From contig LR990049.1 in assembly GCA_905147135.1 (NCBI GenBank), positions 14,835,428 to 14,899,427 of the forward strand: a DNA stretch of 64,000 bases. The letters run 5' to 3'. This document shows positions 44,202 to 56,510 of the stretch, piece after piece. The translations under genes and the position numbers were made by a program. A model generated the notes under the pieces. That model was not told where the DNA came from and did no database searches. It was given only the letters and a program-made list of their open reading frames with translations. The stretch comes from Blastobasis lacticolella (Eukaryota > Arthropoda > Insecta > Lepidoptera > Blastobasidae). Numbering within the stretch: position 1 is the stretch's first letter; every line of letters starts with the position of its first letter.

Positions 44202-44530
44202 TCAACAAATAAAAATAAGTAATCATTATAGCGATAATGTGCCAGTTTTTCTCTCGCGTACGAGAGCCCGGGGTCCGCGTTGACCATGATCCAGGATTTG
44301 GCAGATCAGATAATTACAGTGGAGCGACTGCCATCTGCCACATAGTTCGAAGAACAGATGGCCGGTGGGGCAGAATGTGCAGGTTTCATCATGATGTAGC
44401 ATTAAATAGCATTCAACTAATGTACATAACTCGAAAAAGAGTCATTGGGCCATGGCCGCTGTGGGATTCGAACCCGGTACCTCTCGCATACGAATCGGAT
44501 ACCTTAATCACTCGGCCACCGACGCTCGAC
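44202..44530 (-). mobile_element. SINE-B copy 5, chimeric with an RTE segment
   Basis: Both ends are SINE-B: the minus-strand head with GGGTTCGAATCCC (about 44,464-44,478), and the 3' end 'gatcatggtcaacgcggacc'. A 9-bp TSD ATACATAAA lies at 44,193-44,201 and 44,531-44,539. In the middle, about 75 bp of SINE-B is replaced by 44,337-44,374, which on the + strand reads HIVRRTDGRWGR, a motif of the RTE-type reverse transcriptase C-terminus (compare minus strand near 62.2 kb, GHICRRTDYRW). Confidence 0.82.
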
Positions 44531-44539
44531 ATACATAAA

Positions 44540-44985
44540 CCCACATGTTTTAGTAAAATACGCTGGAGTTTGAAATATTTTCTGTTGATAGTGGACCACT
44601 CGTGGAGCGAAAACTTCGCGGTAGGTATTCGAAATATTCGTCAGTTAATAAATAGGTCAAGAATTTTGTGACATATCTGAGATCGATTGATTTACACTAT
44701 CTTGTGCAATAAGATCAGACCAATTACTAGGTGTATTGAATGCTCCGAAACCATCAACCAATTTGATTTATAGCCAGTACAAATATCGATACCCACATAT
44801 CATATTTTACGGCTCGGCGAATCTCAAGCATATAAAATTTAATGACGTTATTGAAATTTTCCACGCAGTGCAATATGCATGCGTTATTAATAATAATGAT
44901 CGAATCAAGTCATGTGCGTAAATTAACGATTAAATTATGCAAGTCGCTGCTTAATAACCTTTTATATTAAAAAATATGTTTTTTT
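44540..44985. other. Non-coding stretch
   Basis: Nothing recognisable. Confidence 0.4.
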
Positions 44986-45240
44986 ATCACTAAGGTGGCA
45001 AACCTGCCTGATGGTCAGCAGTCGCCGACGTTTGCAATACCAGGGGCATCACTCACACGTTGCCAACCCCGTAAAAATCTCTTCACCCCTTTCTGGAAGA
45101 ACTCCATGTTATCTCTCCAGAGAAAACCTCTCCAGGTAGTTTATTCCACAACCTTAGTGTGTGTGGGAGAAACGACCTTTGGAGCCGCACAGTTCGCGAT
45201 TAATTTGGCTCCAAGGTGTGAGGAATACCAAATAAAATAA
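44986..45240 (-). mobile_element. Non-LTR LINE 3' end, J3 family
   Basis: The minus strand encodes 'HTKVVE' stop 'TTWRGFLWRDNMEFFQKGV' then KRFLRGWQRV, a reverse transcriptase C-terminus with one in-frame stop, followed by the UTR block 'gatgcccctggtattgcaaa' and 'catcaggcaggtttgccacc'. The + strand ORF of 81 codons here is antisense to it. The copy at 58.1-58.3 kb is the same family. Confidence 0.78.
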
Positions 45241-45339
45241 ATTTTGTTCCTATAAATACTTGTAGGTATGTATGTAGGCATAGCAGAGTTCACATCTGGT
45301 TACCCTATCAGCTAAACACATTACGAAATCAGGTGTCTC

Positions 45340-45580
45340 CCACCGAAACGGCTATATTTTTAAACATGGCGACAAACGTGATTGAGTTGTAATGCGTCGA
45401 TTAATGCCTCTAAGACCGGGAAAAGTGGTCGGACTGGTTCGTGCGTCGGGTATGCGCGGTGACACCCGTCGGATGGAAGAAAGTTTCGCCGAGAGTGACA
45501 GGGCCGTTCACGACGCTCCCAGGTCATTGGAAGGGCGGGAACGCGATGGCTCGAACACTGGCCTGATTGATTAGATAGTG
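45340..45580. promoter_or_regulatory. CpG-rich non-coding patch
   Basis: A GC-rich block carries 'gtgcgtcgggtatgcgcggt' and 'gacacccgtcggatggaaga'. A 60-codon + strand ORF has no known motif. The sharp composition boundary against AT-rich flanks suggests functional non-coding DNA or a lost exon. Confidence 0.25.
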
Positions 45581-46085
45581 CGAAGGACGTTTTGAATGTA
45601 CACTACAAGAGTGCAACCATAAGAATCATATGCCTGTGCAGTTGTTAAAAGGTTTTTAAACTGTCATGAATAATATTTTTTTTGTTTATTATATTAAAAA
45701 GAACCTGGGGTCAAAGACGAGTTCTTTGAGCCTAAGGTACAGCTAATGTCTCCTACTTTTAGCAAACTTATTTCGGCTAAAGATGTACCAAATTGCCTAG
45801 TTTGTTGCTGTAGCTGTAAAGGAAAATTTTCTATGTGATAATTCACTTATGCTCTTGTACTGTACAACGTGCAAAGTTTTAAGCCTAAATTGGACTTTGA
45901 CCTTGTTTACTTTGATCCATAATGTAAAATATTTACGCTACGAAATATTATAAATAAATTACAATTGAACACAATCTGACCGCCCATAATTCAATTTAAG
46001 CATCATAATTAATTATTACCGTGCGCGTTACATATAAATTACAACATAACTTTCTTATTAACAAGTATTTATAAAGGTAAATGTC
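45581..46085. other. AT-rich non-coding stretch
   Basis: Nothing recognisable. Confidence 0.4.
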
Positions 46086-46200
46086 TCGAAAGCATTTCTC
46101 AACTGCGCCGGCGCCGCCCGCGTCGAGCCAGGTGGGCTGCGCGTACGCACGCAACGCCCGCCATGTTTATGACCGCCTAGCAATATAAATATCAATAGCT
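46086..46200. promoter_or_regulatory. Short, very GC-rich patch
   Basis: 'actgcgccggcgccgcccgc' and 'gcgcgtacgcacgcaacgcc' lie in otherwise AT-rich DNA. No ORF or repeat explains it. Possible enhancer or promoter. Confidence 0.3.
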
Positions 46201-46369
46201 TATGGGTTACATTTGAACCGTTTTCGCGTATGTCTATTAATTGAATATATAATCATATATGGAGCCACGCTGTATGCTAATGCTTGTGGGCAATTATGGC
46301 ACTCGATAGTCTGCTTATCCCTATGTGGGATAAGGGCGTGAGTGTGTATGTATACTTATATGTAAAACG

Positions 46370-46480
46370 GCACTAACAGAAACAATTTAACAGACTTCGA
46401 AAATTATTTATCTAATAATAGGAAGCTACACTCTTCGCGAGTGTCATAACTTCATAAGGTTATTATTTTATTTTCCGAAT
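46370..46480 (+). repeat. Dispersed repeat fragment (H type)
   Basis: 'aataggaagctacactcttc' and 'gcgagtgtcataacttcata' parallel 6,390-6,430. Fragmentary. Confidence 0.5.
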
Positions 46481-46551
46481 TTTCACAGAATTTTTGGTTT
46501 TATGTGGGTACAGTATACTCCTAAATTACGGAAGTCTTAACTTACTTATAA

Positions 46552-46770
46552 ATAAGCGAGCACTTTAATCAGACTCAGGTGTCTAAACCTGCCGGTATCA
46601 GGAAAGTGATCCCGCGGGAGGATCAGGAAGCGATGGATTGATATCGCTGAGTCGGATGCGAGAGCCAAAGGCTTACGACGGGCGATGCTGAACATCAGAC
46701 GTAGTGTAGAAAGAAAAGTTGAAAAGCGGACCCTGCCATTAGCCAAGATAAACGCTGGATGATGATGATG
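46552..46770 (+). mobile_element. LINE 3' end, F family copy 1
   Basis: The + strand encodes 'RGRIRKRWIDIAESDARAKG' followed by LRRAMLNIRRSVERK and KRTLPLAKINAG, then TGATGATGATGA. The 'G-R-x-x-K-R-W-x-D' pattern marks the C-terminal end of several insect non-LTR reverse transcriptases. It is 5'-truncated. It is related to 52.7-52.9 kb in the opposite orientation. Confidence 0.78.
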
Positions 46771-47389
46771 ACTTGAAACAGGCCCTAATATAAAATCCTT
46801 CTCGATATATGATGTTGCAAGTCGCAACCAATATGTCCACTGTAATTTCCATACTACAACCATTTGAAGGAATTCATTATACATCTGTTAGTATTTGCGT
46901 TGGAATTAGTTACACCGTGACTGTTGCTGGCTGATAACGCTGTCTCATGTATATAGGGCGTGCGATAAGGCCTCGTGACAGCCTCGGATTGCGTGTCTGG
47001 TCTATTGGGGACCTGATAGTGGTATAGGTATGTGGATTTTACCACACTAAATTATTACGAACCTGTCTTGTATATGAAGGTTTATATAAATCTCGTGGCA
47101 GCATAGTGGTAAAGGTGATTTTAGAAATATATTGCACTAGCTGTATATGCATATGCATTTATGTTCTAGAATTTTACCTTTCAAAATAATAAAATAGAAG
47201 AATTTTTTAAATTGATAAGATGTGCAGTTTTTTCGGAGGTTGCCATAATAACACAAAATGACACAGACCCTTTATATTTCACCTAACATAAAATAGATAA
47301 TTAATCATATAAATATTTTTTTATTAGTCATTAAATTATTAGTCACGCCTCTATGAAATAGTTAAATGTTTTATGAATTAATTTGCATT
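46771..47389. other. Non-coding stretch
   Basis: Nothing recognisable. Confidence 0.4.
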
Positions 47390-47760
47390 GTCAATGGCGC
47401 TAATAATTTATCAATGATCGATTTCGATACTGCGTTCGATGTTCCGAAGACACTTTTATGTCGTATATTATTTCGGAACTTGATAGGTACTAACGTTAAA
47501 TTTATTCAAACCTTACGCTTTTGAACTTTTATCGCCGGTGTTTTGTTTCAATTCGATCTCACGTCCTTCCAATCGCCGATTTAAAACCGCCGTCCATTAA
47601 CCAATGCCTAATTAATTCTTTAATAAATAATTAATGTACCCACACGAGCTCATCAATCATTTATGCGGTTGCCAATTTTAAATGACATGAGCTAAAATTT
47701 ACAGACCGTGACAAAATTACTTAAGGTCCTTATCGCATGCCCGCGGCTTCTTCCGCGCTA
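47390..47760. promoter_or_regulatory. Homeodomain-motif-rich patch
   Basis: 'ggcgctaataatttatcaat' with 'gatcgatttcgat', then 'aattaattctttaataaata' with 'attaatg' and 'catcaatcatttatg' cluster here. Such TAAT/ATTA and Hox/Exd-like TGAT..AT motifs are typical of developmental enhancers, though also expected in AT-rich DNA. Confidence 0.2.
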
Positions 47761-50756
47761 TTCTAAACAATAGCGGATTTTATCAACTATTCAGGAGCAA
47801 ACAGGTATTGTTATTATGTCAGCACATAGTTTGTATCAAGATCATACCGACAAGTAGCCCGCTCTCGATTCAATCGTGCGAGTGCGCCATTTCCTACATA
47901 CGACTACTTACATCAGTCACATACATTAAGATGTAGAGGCGTGAACTATACATATTTATGAAGGTTAAACGAATAAAATCCACCATCCAATCTCGTTTCT
48001 TCAAAAGAGCAGGAAGTGCAAAGCATAGTTACTGAGATCGGTTCCAATTCGGTATTGCGTCGGCAAAGCGAGATTACTGAAATGAAACGGAAAGTAAATA
48101 CATGGTGGAACGTCGATTCGCGTGAGATAGGGCAATTTTACCGCTACCGTCTAACTGCCGTCGTTGCGATGAGCGGCTGACTAATATTTGAGTTCGCTCG
48201 GTGAATTGAATACCTATCCATCGTGACTTTTACTTTCCACTTCGGTAACACAATCTAAAAATAATTTAAGGGATTGTCCACGTTATTGTGTATGTAATAA
48301 TGACAACCTGCGTTTATGCTATTCTCGGCAATAGGCTTGCAAAAGAAAATGCATGTAAATGCCGGGATTTGAATAACCGTTACTTTCAATGTTTACAACA
48401 TTGTTTCGCTTTTAAATTACGATGGACTATAACTAAGTATAAACCCTTTAAGTAGGCACAGACTTCACATAAAGCCGGCGGCCATAAAAGTGTGTACCTG
48501 CGAGTGCCTGTTTGAGAAATCGCCTTTTATAGTCAATCTATTACCGGTGAATTCCTTTAGGTACGGGAAAGGGCATTAGATTCTCACTATATTGTAACAA
48601 AAATTCCTTAGTCCAAATTAAATGTCACGGTCGGATGTCGGATCGCTTCCAATTGTTGACGGCGAGTCTGATGTTCTAAATGTGCCAAGTGTGACTCTAC
48701 AATGTGTAAACTGGTTCAGCTTAAGACGGAGAAAATGTAACATCCAAACATTTCGCGGACTTTAATCCGTATAGTATCTAGCTAATTAGTGCGCGGTCCG
48801 AGTAGGACAAAAAAAATCAGAATGTTCTGCAGGCAAAGCCACGGAGGGTGCATCATTTCCAATAGTTGCCGGTTTACATGGACGATGTCGGGACCTTACG
48901 TAAGTAAGGTTAAAGCCTTTTCATGCAGTACCCTAACGAGCCGTGCAATATTGCGTAGCAAAATATTTAACATTGAACGAGTAATGAAGGAATCGTGACC
49001 GAGTTGACGTCCGAAACGAAGATTCCATAAGCTCTTTATTAGAGTAATGATGATGTGAATTTTTTATAAACATATGTAGACATTGTGTTTTACGCGGCAT
49101 TGTTTATGCTGATTTTATACTTATAAAAATATATTGTTTGCATGAATTACTTATACTGACGTAAAAGGTCAAGTAATATTTACCTTGTATGCCTATAATA
49201 GGTATGTTATGAAAATGCATTTTGCAAGAGGCATATAATTCTTCGCAAATTAACTAATATTGCAAGGTATCCGCGGTTTATATGTTCGAACAACAATCCA
49301 AACTCATGTTTGTCACATATTTTGCTGTCAAAGTACATAAGTACAGACATTAGCATTGTCACAGTGATGCAGTCGTGACGAGATCAACCTTCGTCTTAAC
49401 CAGGCTAAATAAATTAGAATACAATAGACAGTAATAGACCTTACCGCTAATTAATATGCATGTTATTTTGTACATATAGCTGCATATCAAATTATCCTAT
49501 GGTAACAAGTAGTAGTCGGCACAATTAGGGTAACAAAACGATATGGGTGGATACATTTATGCTACCAAATCCTACTCAAATACATCGATGGTAGGTGATC
49601 TGTGAAGATAGGTGTTTCTTTTTCATGATTACCAAGATCTCAGCCATTTTCATGTATTCTTAAACAAATAAGCTTTTCAAATCCACAAAGAAGAACATAT
49701 CAAAGTTTACGGTCAATGTAAACGTTTTATTTTTCCATAAAGCGCATTAGGTGCTCAATGTGTCATTCATAATCCATAAGAACAGCAACTAGTAAACCGG
49801 AACCGTGTTTACCCGAGCCTGATGACTTCAGTTCCTAGACCGCGCAGGAATAGTTCAAGTTTCAAGAAATAGAAGAAACCTACCGGCAAAGCGGTTGCTT
49901 CATCCGTACCGACGCTTCACAAGCAGCATCCAAACTAGTCCTAAGTAGGTACCCGATAGCTACCTCAAACGTTTTAATTGCTAGTTGCTGACTCGTCTCT
50001 GCCTTCGTTGGGTTCCTGTCTCTCTCTATCGTATAATTCTAACAGATAACCATCGCTCATTCTGATGGACGGTATGACGAAACGTGAACTCTTCGGACGG
50101 TGCGATTAGCAACCCGTCGAACACTGACCGCCAGCTGGCAACATTGAAATAATTAACTTGAAATTCAATCACGAACTCAGCAAACAACTAATGTAGTGTT
50201 CGGGACGGTTCTTTGTATTGTTTGTGTTTGGGTGTGTAATTGTTAAAGCTATTTGTTTCTCAAAAAATGTTTCCATGATTACATAACGTCACATATCCTT
50301 AAGTGTAAACAGATCACTTTGTTCTACTGAGGTATCATGTGCTCCGTACTTCGAAATGTATGATAAGCTGTCGGTTTTGGTTACTCTCGGCTCGAAACTC
50401 TTACATCAGATATTGATACACAAGACGCATAAACGGCGAAGATATTCGCATTATGAATATGTCTAATACCTGAGTCTATGAACTATGTTCTAGGTGATCT
50501 CAACGAGAGACTCCAGACAAGGGAATCCAGTCTGCCGGAACTGATCTCGCCACCGCGCTACATGTTAAAATTAACGAATAAAACACTGTACGTTGCCATA
50601 TTTTTTTCTCGTTGGACATGATTTATTACGTTGGATTATGAATGACATGTTCTCCAATCGTGACCGCTAATTGGCTGTCACAAAAAGCGTTCAAAATTAA
50701 ATCGGAACCGACGAGTTGTAAAGATATCACGACTGATTAGTATTTTTGATACGACT
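47761..50756. other. Long stretch without recognised features
   Basis: No LINE, SINE, MITE or gene was recognised over 3 kb. Moderately GC-rich blocks occur at 48,030-48,190, 48,630-48,900 and 49,800-50,120. The absence of repeats is itself unusual for this window. Confidence 0.35.
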
Positions 50757-50825
50757 TAGGTGGCAAACGAGCAGCCCGAGTGATGGTAAGCTGTTACCGT
50801 AGGTGCATAATAGGGGCGGGTGATA
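50757..50825 (-). mobile_element. LINE 3'-UTR fragment, J3/D family
   Basis: 'taggtggcaaacgagcagcc' and 'tgatggtaagctgttaccgt' match the minus-strand tail of the J3/D family. Confidence 0.55.
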
Positions 50826-51893
50826 AATGCGTAGGGGCATTTGCAGTGTTACGTTGACGTGTATTGTTGATCCAAAACTATTTTAAGACAAAGGCTATAG
50901 CAGCTCTATTTCGGCTATTGCAAGTTGTTATCGTTCGAAGAGTAAGTGAGAGTGTAAGGAACAGAATGAAATATGAGACACCTCAAATGAGGGAGGACAC
51001 GCTCAGATTAACGCGTTAACGCCGCTGTCGCCGCGATGCAAGGTATCATGTTTTAAACTGTCTTTTTACAAATTGTACTAGCCCGCGTCGAAGAATAGTT
51101 CTAGTAGTTAGTACTCCAACGTCTAGACCAATTATTTTGGCCTGCAGGAGCCTGTAGACTGCGCTTCATGGTACCTCTTGGAAATTCCTTGCGTCTTACC
51201 TCCAGCAAATTACTAGTTATAGCACAGATAATAAAGATACTACGTACAAGTTATAGACAGATCTTTCTATATCTTACTTACATTCGGATTTTAGACTTTC
51301 GCTTTCTTTGAATTGAAAGTAAAAGCGCGCGTGTTAAAGATTAAAACATAAATTCTAATATAGCATTTTATGGTATATTTATCATTATCATGTCATGTCA
51401 AATTAGTCATGTTATCATTAAGTTGAAACAGACTCGACTAAAGAGTTTTTCTAGAAGGTAAGCAGAACAGTAGGAAGAAAAGGTAGGGACTTAGTTGAAG
51501 GTATTATTTGCTACTTTAAATGCTCCACGCTTACTACAACCACACCAGTCGTCACTGTTCTCTACTTTCTACCTATTTAACTTGGTAATTAATCGTGACA
51601 AGGTATAAATCTTCTCGTCGCTACTTAATACGAGTACATTATACAAAGTCACCTCTTCGTCTGCATATCTGTGTGCTAATTATGCACTATCAAAAGAGTG
51701 TTATGTGGTTGGAAACAACAATATCCTTCTTAAATGTACTAACTAGCTTAATAATTAACTTTCGTAATTATAATAACTATCTTTACTACCTACACACTTA
51801 AACGAATATAAAAAAATTGCTCTAGGGACCCAAAAAAATAGAAAAGGAGGTTTTCAATATTATGGGGTTTTAAATATTCTAGTATATAGGGCA
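50826..51893. other. Non-coding stretch
   Basis: Nothing recognisable except the palindrome TTAACGCGTTAA near 51,009. Confidence 0.4.
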
Positions 51894-52027
51894 TGCCGGT
51901 GGTGTCCGGCAGAGTACAATAGCACGAACCCTTTACAGTCGCGAGTGTCGTACAAGGCTACTATAATGTTTTCGAGGCAAAAGATCCAGAGTCTCCGGAG
52001 GCTGGAAAATGGGCAGCAGCGTTCTCT
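51894..52027 (+). mobile_element. Element C copy 10, 3' half missing
   Basis: It has the element-C 5' end 'gccggtggtgtccggcagag', 'cgagtgtcgtacaaggcta' and 'ggctggaaaatgggcagcag', but stops at 'cgttctctat' where the 'tgcgatctccaacc' half should start. Loss of the 3' end is not what target-primed insertion produces, so a later deletion is likely. Confidence 0.75.
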
Positions 52028-52640
52028 ATATCAAATCAAATATGTCAAAAAAAATTAAGTGGAATAGCTTTATAGTACATTGCACTCTTAAAATTATTTC
52101 TATTTTAAAACTATATTTATACCCTACCTCTTGATTATAGGCTACCTATAAGGAGAGTACAGGATCGGATACTGGGACCCATGTGAGAACCGAGAAGCTA
52201 TTTTTATCGAACACGTTTACCTACATAGTACGTTTAATTCGAGCGTAGTGTAGGACGCCTTCCGGCCAGGTGGAGTGCCGATTTCCAAAAGGTGAATAAT
52301 GCATGCGACAAGCCGGGCACAGGGTGCATGCGCATCGTTGGGGAGGGGAAATGAAGCAGTGGACTAGTACAGGCTGATGATGGTGACCTTTTTGAGCTAT
52401 GAAAAGATAATCTATTTTACACACCTTTATGCGACCTAAGTACTTATAAAAAAAACTCGCGAGAAACAATCTCCTGATAATTGATTGGATAGAAAAAATT
52501 CAGTAATAACAAGCAGACAGCCAACCGATGGAAAGCAGTAGATTCATTATATGTTTAATGTAGATTTCTAAACACAAAAATGCACAACCGCAGAATTCAG
52601 AACAACGACTAATATGATACCTATAATTAATGTCTGTAAT
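52028..52640. other. Non-coding stretch
   Basis: A GC-richer block at 52,250-52,350 has no motif I know. Nothing else. Confidence 0.35.
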
Positions 52641-52658
52641 TGTGGTAACATTGTATCT

Positions 52659-52904
52659 CATCACCATCATCGTCCTAGCGCTTATGCCGGAGCCTCTGCC
52701 AGGGTCCGATTTCCTACTCAATCTTCTCCACTTCGCCCGGTCTTCGGCATCCTCTCGTCGTAAGCCGTTGGCTCCCGCATTCGACTCAGCGATGTCAATC
52801 CATCGCTTCTTGGGTCGAACACGGGGCCTCTTTCCTGATACTGGCAGATTCAGGCACCTATTTCATACGTATCCCTGAGGCCTACGCAACACGTGACCAA
52901 ACCA
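52659..52904 (-). mobile_element. LINE F family copy 2, perfect 18-bp TSD
   Basis: The minus strand starts at the hallmark WFGHVLRRPQGYV, then (frame changed) 'RPKKRWIDIAESNAGANGLR' and REDAEDRAKWRRLSRKSDP, and ends in a TGATGGTGATG tail. The identical 18-mer TGTGGTAACATTGTATCT occurs at 52,641-52,658 and 52,905-52,922 immediately at both ends. It is a 5'-truncated 246-bp insertion. A stop after 'GYV' and the frame change show the copy is not coding. Confidence 0.93.
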
Positions 52905-52922
52905 TGTGGTAACATTGTATCT

Positions 52923-53367
52923 ATACTACAAAAATCTACGTCGAGGCCCAAACCAATGCAATTTTATATATCTTACAAGTTTATATCTATTTTACTCATA
53001 GAATGCAACGGACACAGTGCACAAAAAGGCAAAGAGCACGCTGTCCGGAGCCCTTGACCCGCGCCGTGACATCGAACCTGTTCGGAGTAGCTGCGTCCGC
53101 GCAGCAAGACGCACCAAGGCAAAATTAGCGGCCACAATCTCTTCACACGCCTAATAGCACGCATCGCGCCGTATTTACAAGTGTAAGTGTTATTAAACGC
53201 CCGGGTCGAGTTGGTTTAGGTACAGAGTAGGTATTAACAAGGGATTTGTTAGCGTGAACTAACAAATGGACGCGGATAAACTAACAAATATGATATGTGT
53301 GTATTACTTAATGTAACTACATAATATCTATTGCGAAACTAGCGGGGTTTAAATACCTAGTTATTTT
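52923..53367. other. Non-coding stretch
   Basis: A GC-richer patch at 53,000-53,170 holds no recognisable motif. Confidence 0.35.
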
Positions 53368-53375
53368 ATTTGTGA

Positions 53376-53669
53376 GCGTCGATAGTCGGTAAAGGTATCT
53401 GAGTCGCAATCGAAAGGTACCGGGTTCGAATCCCGCTGCCGCTACGTACCAATGACTCTTTTCTAAGCTATGTATAGTAATGTATAGTTGAACTAATGTA
53501 TAGTTGAACACTAACCGATGCTCTTACGGTTAGGGAAAACCTCGTGATGAAACATGCACATTCAGGCGACTAAATGTGTTACCATGATCATAGTCAAGGC
53601 CACCAACCCCGGACTCTCGCGCTCCAGAACACAACCGATACATTAACACCAAGATGATTATTTAATTGC
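53376..53669 (+). mobile_element. SINE-B copy 6, internal deletion
   Basis: The head has the B-box GGGTTCGAATCCC (about 53,421-53,433). The body has 'gaacactaaccgat' and 'aaatgtgttaccatgatcat', then jumps to 'agtcaaggccacc', so the segment between two ATGATC copies is deleted. The stretch 53,468-53,510 also has two 'aatgtatagttgaac' units. A probable TSD ATTTGTGA lies at 53,368-53,375 and 53,670-53,677. Confidence 0.82.
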
Positions 53670-53677
53670 ATTTGTGA

Positions 53678-54598
53678 CGTTCGTCAATCTACAAACCATA
53701 ATCCGCAATTAGACTTGTTGTTAGTAAAATCAGTCAACACATGGTTTCAAATTAGTCAAATTCAGTCAACCGATACCGAACCAATAAAAAGAGTATCGGG
53801 GACAGATACTTTTCCCAGCCGCCATCCGGTGTTGTGACAAAAAATGTGTCGGTGAGCAAGAAACACGCGGCGACAATGCGATCTCAAATACACTTACTTT
53901 CCATCGAACAGTCTGTTAACTAGGTACTTGTTTGATTTGATTTAAATGTAAATTGGTGAGGTAGCTACTTACTGAGGTAATGGGTAGACACAATACGTAT
54001 CTTAAAGGCATTATTAGCAAATCAGACTTAATATAATTTTGTGACCATATTAATACACGGCAATTAATTTTACATCATATCGAACCACATTATCGCAATT
54101 AAATTTTAGTGAAAACCCCAAAAATAAACACTAAAGTGTGTCAAATACCAAATACTTCCTTTTACGTAACCTCATATAATTATGTACGTAGGCATTAAAG
54201 TTAAAGTGTACGGCATTAATTTTGTAATAAAACCGCAATTTCATAACGGCTACTATTCAGGGCTAATTCAATAAAATGCGTAACAATGCTGCTGTGGAAG
54301 GTTGGCTGGGCTGTACGTAATACTATGCGTGGAAAAAACCAATGTGGAGCTTAGATATTTGCATATAAGTTTTGTAGACGTGATCTAGACACCAATATCT
54401 ATGTTTGTTGTTTGTCAGATTTTCGTTAAAATATGTGGTTTCAAAGTTCCACGGGATTTAAAATTTGTAAGAAAATCTTAAATCCCGTAACTAAGAAGAT
54501 TATTTATTTTTCATATAACAAATAACTTGATTTATCAAATACTCGCTGCGATATTTTTAGTATATTCTAAAACCGCGCGCGTTGAAGTCTTTTATATG
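53678..54598. other. AT-rich non-coding stretch
   Basis: Nothing recognisable. Confidence 0.4.
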
Positions 54599-54599
54599 G

Positions 54600-54655
54600 C
54601 CGCGCTCGAGTGCGCGAGAGCACAACCGGGATATTGACTTAACGCCAAGATGTTG
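54600..54655 (+). mobile_element. SINE-B 3' fragment (copy 7)
   Basis: 'gcgagagcacaaccgggata' followed by 'ttgacttaacgccaagatg' is the SINE-B 3' end only. Confidence 0.65.
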
Positions 54656-56505
54656 ACATGGTTTCAGAGTAAGGTATCATCGTATACGTATTGCTTTATA
54701 GTGTGGTAATTCAAAAAATACCTGTTGCGCTCCCTAAATATGTGACACAAATGTACATTTCCATTATCACCAACAAGCATTACAACTACATACTTCACAC
54801 GTCAATTTATTATATTATTTCCATGGTTATAAGTTTTCTTGACAGTCCTATAAAAAAGGAATGCTATTAACTCACGCCTTATATCACTACTGTGACACTA
54901 TAACGTGACAGGCCATAGTTAACGATTTAACAAGTATTCATTGAAGTATACAATACGTCAAAGAACTTTATTGCTACCAAGCACAAACCACCGGCGAACC
55001 AGAGCCGGCCATGTTGCTTTAAAATTAAAACCATAATAGAGCTGCTACCACACTATGTATTTCTAGATTCAAGAAACCTATTAGGCTTATTATTATTGAT
55101 CTAGATTTCTGTGGCTGCAAACTGATAGGAACATATCATCATCATTGGCCTTAGACATCTTTTATAGATGATTAAAACAGCGTCACTGTTATGGTATGGC
55201 ACTTTCTCTGACGGCTGTAGAGGGTAACACGGGAAAGACAGATTCGGTCAGAAACAAATAGATTCTCATTTACTATGACGAAAATACTAGTTTGTGACGG
55301 ACACGCCACTCATAGTCTTAGGTTCTACAAGTCTAGGCCGACTATACCACGCTAGTTATGCTAACGATGTACAATCGCAAGCCTTTGACCAACGGAAACA
55401 CTCGAGCCTTATTGCAACTTTCTCTATAAGCAATCACATTGGCAAAATAGTTACCAATATACATATATTATGCAGTACTTACCTATGTTCGCTTGAGTAT
55501 TCTAAAAGTGTCTTTTAGAAAAATCCGAAATAGAAAGTACAAATCACTTACGTAAATGGTCATAATGAACTACACATCCATTTACATTTATAGTGCGCTG
55601 TTATGTACCTCGGCTAATAGACATTTGTCATTGTTATGTTAATGGTAATGGCCTTTGCCAGTGGTCCAGACACTTCACCACACATTGTCGATCTCGAAGG
55701 CTCCTCGTTTAGTTTATTCGAACAAAAGCGCCAATGTACGTCTAACTCATCTGACATTGGTTTGATATCGTGCCAATATTTCAAGCTGGGGTCTAATTTC
55801 TTGCAACATTTACTACTAACCATGCGTTACCCCATTCACACATGTCTCTACGACAAACAGAGTCGGTATGTGATACATGGGCACAGGAATGCCAGTAAAA
55901 TGACGTGTTACAAGTTTATGGGGCAATAGACACGAATTAACATACAAAATACTCTATTGTCTGGTAGCAGGTTCAGTTAACAAGAATATTGACTTAGCCC
56001 TTTGCACATACATATGTCACTTTTATTGCTTAACCGTGCATTGTGGTGATTCATGAAACACTCTAATTATCTACTGGCTTGTGCTCTTACTACATTAGGC
56101 TAAATTCAGTCGTCTAAATTCAGAAGCAAAATCGTGACAGCAAATCCAAAGTGGAAAGTATTGCTCATACAATATGATTAATTTTTTAATGACTTATATT
56201 ATGTTACGCGTTAGGCGTGATACAAATATTTGCCTTATGTTATGAGCAATACATTCAACTTTGATTTGCTCTCACGCTTTATGCTTCTGAATATAGCTAA
56301 ATATAAGAAGATCATCACACTACTTTCTCGTACATCCTGTTCTATGCCATCTGTTGTTTCAAAATGCATCAGGATATTTCATCATGGACACAAGTGGTCC
56401 ACTAATAAGCGGTATAACAGAATGTAATCGTCATTCTAAAAGCAGAATTAACCTTAACCTTTATGATTAGATCGCGTGGTAATACCAATACTGATACAGT
56501 TGTGC
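54656..56505. other. Non-coding stretch
   Basis: A possible LINE tail (minus) begins near 54,968 ('caaagaactttattgctacc'). The opposing ORFs at 55,614-55,929 have no recognisable motif. Confidence 0.35.
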
Positions 56506-56510
56506 TGAAC

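Noticed and set aside
44237..44671. 144-codon + strand ORF
   Set aside because: It runs antisense through a SINE-B; the only meaningful part is the short inserted RTE motif RRTDGRWGR.
55614..55929. Opposing ORFs of 69 and 97 codons
   Set aside because: Composition is somewhat protein-like, but no domain, splice signal or repeat homology could be supported.
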